Source: Pseudomonadales bacterium (lineage in GTDB: Bacteria; Pseudomonadota; Gammaproteobacteria; Pseudomonadales; Pseudohongiellaceae). Taken from it: a stretch of DNA of 64,000 bases. Made by a program: the position numbers and the translations under genes. Shown here piece by piece: positions 59,787 through 64,000 of the stretch. Every line of letters begins with the position of its first letter. Positions within the stretch are counted from its first letter, which is position 1. Under the pieces are notes generated by a model, which worked only from the letters and a program-made list of their open reading frames with translations, was not told where the DNA came from and did no database searches. The stretch lies in contig JACKOK010000003.1 of NCBI GenBank assembly GCA_024234365.1, positions 310,001-374,000 on the forward strand, written 5' to 3'.

Positions 59787-60386
59787 CTAACGGAAGGTAC
59801 GCTCGCGGAACCACAGATTGCAGGCCCATTTTTCGCCCTCCAGCACCGGCATGCCTCCGTGCAGGCTGTGGGGGTGCCGCACATTGCTGCCCAGCAGACA
59901 GTTGTGGAACACCAGCAGGCTGCCTTTGCGGGCTGCAACCTCGAGTTTCAGTCTGGGGAAGATGGTTCCGCCACCGGCGGGCACATCGTTGAGATAGTAA
60001 AGACAGGTCACCAGGCGCTGCCCACCCCGCTGCATGCAGCGTTTCCCTGCTTCCGAGTCGGCGTTCCAGGCATCGAAATGGGGAGCGTATTCTTGGCTGC
60101 TGCCATAGTGAATGAGCTGCAGGGATTCCGCATTGTCCAGGGGCAGGCCCACCAGCGCGCTGGTGCGCTCGCAGACCCTGGCGATGTGCTCGTCGTGACG
60201 ATGGGGAATCCAGCAGTTGCGCCCGGTACGGCCCTTGCTGCTGATTCCTTCATCGGGGCCGGTTACCAGGGCAGGGGCCAGCAGGTGTTCTCCGGCCTGG
60301 CGGATATGGGCAATCTCCTCGTCGCTCAGGAAGCCTTCGATGAGGTAGACAACGGGGTCGGTGTGCAGGAGTACAGAGTTTTGCAT
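59787..60386 (-). CDS. 2OG-Fe(II) oxygenase, prolyl-4-hydroxylase type
   Basis: 199-residue dioxygenase. The iron triad is His103 and Asp105 (HFDAW) with His176 (HSLHGGMPVLEGEKW); Lys186 in GEKW binds 2-oxoglutarate. The double-stranded beta-helix is visible in LVTCLYYLNDVPAGGGTIFP and KGSLLVFHNC. Likely hydroxylates prolyl or other residues of a protein, or a small molecule. It starts at ATG 60386 and is divergent from the DMT gene, with about 145 bp between. Confidence 0.88.
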   Translation of the reverse strand: MQNSVLLHTDPVVYLIEGFLSDEEIAHIRQAGEHLLAPALVTGPDEGISSKGRTGRNCWIPHRHDEHIARVCERTSALVGLPLDNAESLQLIHYGSSQEYAPHFDAWNADSEAGKRCMQRGGQRLVTCLYYLNDVPAGGGTIFPRLKLEVAARKGSLLVFHNCLLGSNVRHPHSLHGGMPVLEGEKWACNLWFRERTFR

Positions 60387-60531
60387 GCGGGCAAGTCTAT
60401 CGCCTTGGCGCTTGCTCGAACAGAGTGTTGACGGGAGGCTTGGCGCGGCGGGCCGGCTTCATTACTCTATGCGCACTGATGAGCGCAGCTGTGCTTGCGT
60501 TGCCATACCATCCTGCCTTTTGAGAGCCCTG

Positions 60532-61461
60532 ATGCCCGCTACCCGTACTGCCTGGCTGCAGATTCACCTCTGTGTCTTCCTGTGGGGATTCACGGCGGTA
60601 TTCGGCCGCCTGATTACGCTGCCTGCCTTGCCCCTGGTGATGTGGCGCATGGCGTTGGTGGCTGTGCTGCTGTTTTGCCTGCCCCAGGTCTGGCGGGGTG
60701 TGCGTGCGCTCAGCAGGCGCCATTTCTGGGCTTTTAGTGGTGTTGGCGTACTGGTGGCCCTGCACTGGCTGAGCTTTTATGGAGCCGTCAAACTGGCCAA
60801 TGCTTCCGTGGCGGCAACCTGCATGGCCACGATTCCGGTGTTTTTGTGTGTGATCGAACCCCTGGTCACCGGCCGTGCCTTTTCCATTCGTGAACTGGTG
60901 TTGGGCCTGCTGGTGCTGCCGGGTATTGCACTGGTGGTGGGCGGTACCCCGCAACAGATGAACGTGGGGGTGGCAACCGGGATTGTTTCTGCCTTGATGG
61001 CTGCCTTGTTTACGGCTTACAACAAGCGCCTGATCCACCGCACCGATGCCTTGAGTGCCACGGCGCTGGAGATGGCCAGCGGTGCTGTTCTGGTGTTCGC
61101 CGTTGCCGGTGTGCTGGCCCTGGGGCCGGAACAGGGTGGCGATGGAGCCTTCCTTCCCGCCAGTACTGAGCTGTTTCTCATTCCCGCCGGGCTGGATCTG
61201 GTGTACCTGCTGTTGCTGGGGCTTGCCTGTACCCTGCTTCCCTTTGCGCTCTCCCTGCGCGCCCTGCGCCATCTTTCCGCCTATGCATCAGCCCTGGCGG
61301 TGAACCTGGAGCCCCTGTATGCCATGACGCTGGCCATCCTGTTTCTTGGCGAACAGCGCGAGCTGGGGCTTGCCTTCTATGGCGGCGCTGCCATTATTCT
61401 GGGCGTGGTGTTTATATACCCGCTGATATTCCGACCACGGGCTCCTGCGCCCCTTGTTTAG
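60532..61461 (+). CDS. DMT-superfamily (EamA) transporter
   Basis: 309 residues with ten predicted helices in two EamA repeats: FLWGFTAVFGRLITLPALPL early in repeat one, and ALFTAYNKRLI, LLLGLACTLLPFALSL and LEPLYAMTLAILFLGE in repeat two. Likely a drug/metabolite exporter in the inner membrane; substrate unknown. The ATG at 60532 is the first that gives the family start; upstream ATGs only extend the frame over the divergent gene region. Confidence 0.85.
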   Translation: MPATRTAWLQIHLCVFLWGFTAVFGRLITLPALPLVMWRMALVAVLLFCLPQVWRGVRALSRRHFWAFSGVGVLVALHWLSFYGAVKLANASVAATCMATIPVFLCVIEPLVTGRAFSIRELVLGLLVLPGIALVVGGTPQQMNVGVATGIVSALMAALFTAYNKRLIHRTDALSATALEMASGAVLVFAVAGVLALGPEQGGDGAFLPASTELFLIPAGLDLVYLLLLGLACTLLPFALSLRALRHLSAYASALAVNLEPLYAMTLAILFLGEQRELGLAFYGGAAIILGVVFIYPLIFRPRAPAPLV

Positions 61462-61476
61462 ATGAGATGAAACGCT

Positions 61477-61770
61477 ATGAGTAAAGACTCCCTGTTTGCC
61501 GACATGCTGGAAGAGGAGGCATCCGTGCTCGAAATTGCCCGCGCCATGACGCGTCAGTACCCCGAGGAAGGGGAAACGGGGATTCGTGCCTGGATTAGTG
61601 ACAAGGCATTGTCAATGTCGGCGGATGGGGAGCTGGGTTTCTATCTGGATGAGTTCGGCGCCAGGGATACCCGGGAGTGTGATGGGGACGAGGCACGCGA
61701 ACGGATGTCGGGGGAGGAGGTGTGGACGCTGGACAGTGACATGATGCTGCATATCTTCCCCACGGATTAG
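61477..61770 (+). CDS. Small acidic protein of unknown function
   Basis: 97 residues, strongly acidic, no signal peptide and no motif I recognise (DMLEEEASVLEIARAMTRQY, DEARERMSGEEVWTLDSD). It follows the DMT transporter by 15 bp and probably shares its transcript. Confidence 0.6.
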   Translation: MSKDSLFADMLEEEASVLEIARAMTRQYPEEGETGIRAWISDKALSMSADGELGFYLDEFGARDTRECDGDEARERMSGEEVWTLDSDMMLHIFPTD

Positions 61771-61885
61771 GGCGAAACCCCATTGAACACGGGCGGGGCG
61801 GGTTTGAGCTTGCAGGCATTTCGCCGTATGATCGCCACCCGCAACCCCGCAGAAACAGCAGGTAAAACAGGAAACAAGAGAGACC

Positions 61886-62584
61886 ATGGGCGCACAGTGG
61901 AAAGCCAAGCATAAAGAGATCGCCGCCAACGTCAAAGGGCGCATCTTCACCAAACTCACCAAGGAAATCATGGTGGCCGCACGCAATGGCGCGGACCCGG
62001 ACATGAACCCGCGTCTGCGTCTGGCGGTTGAGCAGGCGAAAAAGGCTTCCATGCCCCGGGAGACCCTGGAGCGGGCCATCAAAAAAGGGGCGGGCCTGCT
62101 GGATGATCCGGTCAACTTCGAGAAACTGACCTATGAAGGCTTCGCTCCTCATCAGGTGCCGGTCATCGTGGAGTGCCTGACCGACAACCCCAATCGCACC
62201 TATTCCAGCATGCGTGTGCTGTTCCGCAAGGGACAACTCGGCACCTCCGGTTCCGTGGCCTGGGATTTCGACTACCTGGGTATGATCGAGGCGGTTCCCT
62301 CAAGTGATGATGCCGACCCCGACCTGGCGGCAATTGAAGCCGGGGCTCAGGATCTGGAGCCTTCCGATGAGGGGGGAACCCTGTTCCTCACCGAGCCGAC
62401 GGATCTGGATGCAGTCTGCAAGGCCCTGCCGCAGTACGGCTTCACGGTGGAATCGGCAAAACTGGGCTACCGCCCCAAGAATCCGGTGAGCCTGGATGAT
62501 GCGGCACGGGAAGAGGTGGAAGCATTTCTGGATGCCATCGATGGGGATGACGATGTGCAGACAGTCTATGTTGGTCTGGATTGA
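61886..62584 (+). CDS. yebC: YebC/PmpR family (TACO1-like) protein
   Basis: 232-residue YebC/TACO1 protein: GAQWKAKHKEIAANVKGRIF at the N-terminus, ARNGADPDMNPRLRLAVEQA, MPRETLERAIKKG and YEGFAPHQVPVIVECLTDN. Recent work on the family links it to translation of proline-rich stretches; earlier work described DNA-binding regulators. The sequence does not tell which applies. Full length. Confidence 0.94.
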   Translation: MGAQWKAKHKEIAANVKGRIFTKLTKEIMVAARNGADPDMNPRLRLAVEQAKKASMPRETLERAIKKGAGLLDDPVNFEKLTYEGFAPHQVPVIVECLTDNPNRTYSSMRVLFRKGQLGTSGSVAWDFDYLGMIEAVPSSDDADPDLAAIEAGAQDLEPSDEGGTLFLTEPTDLDAVCKALPQYGFTVESAKLGYRPKNPVSLDDAAREEVEAFLDAIDGDDDVQTVYVGLD

Positions 62585-62622
62585 TACATAGACTCTATTG
62601 ATAGGAAGAAAATAATCCGAAT

Positions 62623-62651
62623 TTGAGAGTGACAGGGTGCTGTGACATACT
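62623..62651 (+). promoter_or_regulatory. Possible dps promoter
   Basis: TTGAGA at 62623-62628, a 17-bp spacer and CATACT at 62646-62651, 35 bp before the ATG at 62687. An OxyR site was looked for and not found. Confidence 0.5.
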
Positions 62652-62686
62652 GGCCCCGTCAACAGAGCAAGGAAAGGAGTTTATTG

Positions 62687-63157
62687 ATGAGCACTATTGA
62701 TATCGGTATCAAAGAGACGGACAGACTGAAAATCGCAGAGGGGCTCAAGCGCCTGCTGGCCGATTCCTACACGCTCTATCTGCAGACACACAATTTCCAC
62801 TGGAATGTGACCGGGCCGCAGTTTCGTGAACTGCATCTGATGTTTGAGGAGCAGTACACCGAACTGTCTGTGGCGGTGGACGACATCGCCGAACGCATTC
62901 GCACGCTGGATGTGCCGGCACCTGGCACCTATAAGGAATTTGTCGCACTCAGCTCCATCAAGGAAGTGGACGGTGTCCCCGAAGGCAGAAAGATGGTTGA
63001 TATCCTGACGCAGGGGCATGAGATGGTGGTGAAGACCTGCCGCGATGTGCTCAAGCTTGCACAGGATGGCGACGATGAATCCACCTCGGCACTGGTATCC
63101 GACCGCATGCGTCTGCACGAAAAAACCGCCTGGATGCTGCGCGCGCTGAACAAATAA
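62687..63157 (+). CDS. dps: Dps-family ferritin-like DNA-protection protein
   Basis: 156-residue Dps subunit that oxidises and stores iron in a 12-mer and protects DNA. The ferroxidase residues are visible: THNFHWNVTGPQFRELHLMF supplies His and the downstream EEQYTELSVAVDDIAERIR supplies Asp/Glu. ATG 62687 follows AAAGGAG; the upstream frame to 62642 is unsupported. The N-terminal tail is short, with few lysines, so DNA binding may be weak. Confidence 0.93.
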   Translation: MSTIDIGIKETDRLKIAEGLKRLLADSYTLYLQTHNFHWNVTGPQFRELHLMFEEQYTELSVAVDDIAERIRTLDVPAPGTYKEFVALSSIKEVDGVPEGRKMVDILTQGHEMVVKTCRDVLKLAQDGDDESTSALVSDRMRLHEKTAWMLRALNK

Positions 63158-63230
63158 CAGCGCCAGCTTGCGTTCTTGCGCTGCCTGCCGGTGGTAGGGG
63201 GAAGGGCGCTCCCGCAATGAGCTTTGTGGT

Positions 63231-64000
63231 ATGACGGAACAATCCCAGCAACAGAGTCAGGATCAGCACAGGCCGTCCCGTTCGCGGGGCGGCCTGCTTC
63301 GTTCCAGCCTTGTCACCGGTAGCATGACCATGGTGTCCCGCGTGCTGGGGCTGGTGCGCGATGTGGTGCTGGCACGCATGTTCGGTCCGGGCGATGGCAC
63401 CGATGCCTTTTTCCTCGCCTTCAAGATTCCCAATTTCCTGCGTCGTCTCTTTGCCGAAGGCGCCTTCAACCAGGCCTTTGTGCCCGTGTTGTCGGAGTAT
63501 CGCAACAAGCGCCCGCATGAGGAGGTGAAGAAGCTGGTGGACAGTGTGGCGGGCAGTCTCAGCAGTGTGCTGTTGCTGCTGACCCTTGTCGTGCTTGCCG
63601 CCGCCCCCTTGATTTCAGTTCCCATTGCTTACGGCTTTCGCGAAGACCCGGCGAAGTTTGCCCTGTTTGTGGACATGCTGCGCATCACCTTTCCCTATCT
63701 GTTCCTCATCTCGCTGACGGCTTTCGCCAGTTCGATTCTGAACAGCTACGACCGTTTTGCGATTCCGGCCCTGACGCCATCCCTGCTCAATGTGTCGTTG
63801 ATTGCCTCGGCACTGTTTCTCAGCCCGTATATGGCGCAGGCGGAGGTGGCACTGGCCTGGGGAGTGTTGATTGCGGGGGTGTGCCAACTGGTGTTCCAGT
63901 TGCCCTATCTGGCACGTTTGCGTTTGTTGCCACTGCCGCGTCTGAACCCTGCACACGAGGGGGTGCAGCGGGTTATGAAGCTGATGATTCCGGCCTTGTT
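63231..64000 (+). CDS. murJ: Lipid II flippase MurJ, N-terminal part (cut by window edge)
   Basis: MOP-superfamily flippase for the peptidoglycan precursor lipid II. The first 256 residues are present: GSMTMVSRVLGLVRDVVLAR, the essential-arginine region FKIPNFLRRLFAEGAFNQAF, and FAIPALTPSLLNVSLIASAL. The frame continues past base 64000. In related genomes murJ lies next to rpsT; here nearly 10 kb separate them. Confidence 0.95.
   Translation, partial: MTEQSQQQSQDQHRPSRSRGGLLRSSLVTGSMTMVSRVLGLVRDVVLARMFGPGDGTDAFFLAFKIPNFLRRLFAEGAFNQAFVPVLSEYRNKRPHEEVKKLVDSVAGSLSSVLLLLTLVVLAAAPLISVPIAYGFREDPAKFALFVDMLRITFPYLFLISLTAFASSILNSYDRFAIPALTPSLLNVSLIASALFLSPYMAQAEVALAWGVLIAGVCQLVFQLPYLARLRLLPLPRLNPAHEGVQRVMKLMIPAL

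Noticed and set aside
62585..62640. OxyR or Fur site upstream of dps
   Set aside because: ATAG and TATTGATAG segments are present but the spacing and symmetry do not match either consensus.

Overview
The window looks like chromosomal DNA of a moderately GC-rich, free-living, probably marine gammaproteobacterium. Evidence: oversized PstC and PstA proteins, TonB-dependent receptors, UbiC, FabV, an OprF-like OmpA protein, and blocks whose gene order resembles Pseudomonas (ubiC close to phoBR/pst; ispB / rplU-rpmA-obgE-proB / rpsT). I cannot place it to genus. No tRNA, rRNA, CRISPR array, prophage or transposase gene was seen.

Bases 1-16105 form a phosphate-starvation island: ppk (partial, leftward), pstS-pstC-pstA-pstB-phoU, a porin, phoB-phoR, a large TonB-dependent receptor and a secreted beta-helix-like protein. 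Seven 18-bp Pho boxes lie in its intergenic regions. Five of them sit exactly 10 bp upstream of a plausible -10 hexamer. The receptor and the secreted protein each carry their own Pho box, which suggests a PhoB-controlled outer-membrane uptake system whose substrate is unknown.

Bases 16300-36300 hold housekeeping and catabolic genes: an OmpA-family protein, ubiC, two CaiB/BaiF CoA-transferases, a TPR/TonB-C-like protein, a class III aminotransferase behind a possible arginine-codon attenuator, a zinc-type-independent MDR reductase, modABC with a ModE-type operator, an SDR, an acyl-CoA dehydrogenase, a CadC-type regulator divergent from a DegQ/HtrA protease, a serine hydrolase, a nitroreductase, a tiny zinc-knuckle protein and an exported methyltransferase-like protein.

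Bases 36300-48430 hold a second TonB receptor, ETF-ubiquinone oxidoreductase, a three-gene cluster of exported proteins (a gluzincin-like protein with a degenerate HExxH motif, an unknown protein, and a transglutaminase-like TPR lipoprotein), an acyl-CoA synthetase, a DUF4399-type protein and an LLM flavin oxidoreductase. The acyl-CoA genes spread over 18-47 kb (CoA-transferases, dehydrogenase, SDR, synthetase, ETF-QO) suggest active acyl-CoA or fatty-acid catabolism feeding the quinone pool.

Bases 48430-64000 hold ispB, rplU-rpmA, obgE, proB and rpsT, then a block with fabV, a hydrolase, an NdvB-like GH17-GT2 glucan synthase, an Nramp-like transporter, a prolyl-hydroxylase-like oxygenase, a DMT exporter, yebC and dps, and finally the start of murJ. 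This block lies between rpsT and murJ, which are neighbours in many relatives.

Three related terminal-inverted-repeat elements (22466, 33552, 48276) and two REP-like clusters (31428, 58265) occupy intergenic gaps.
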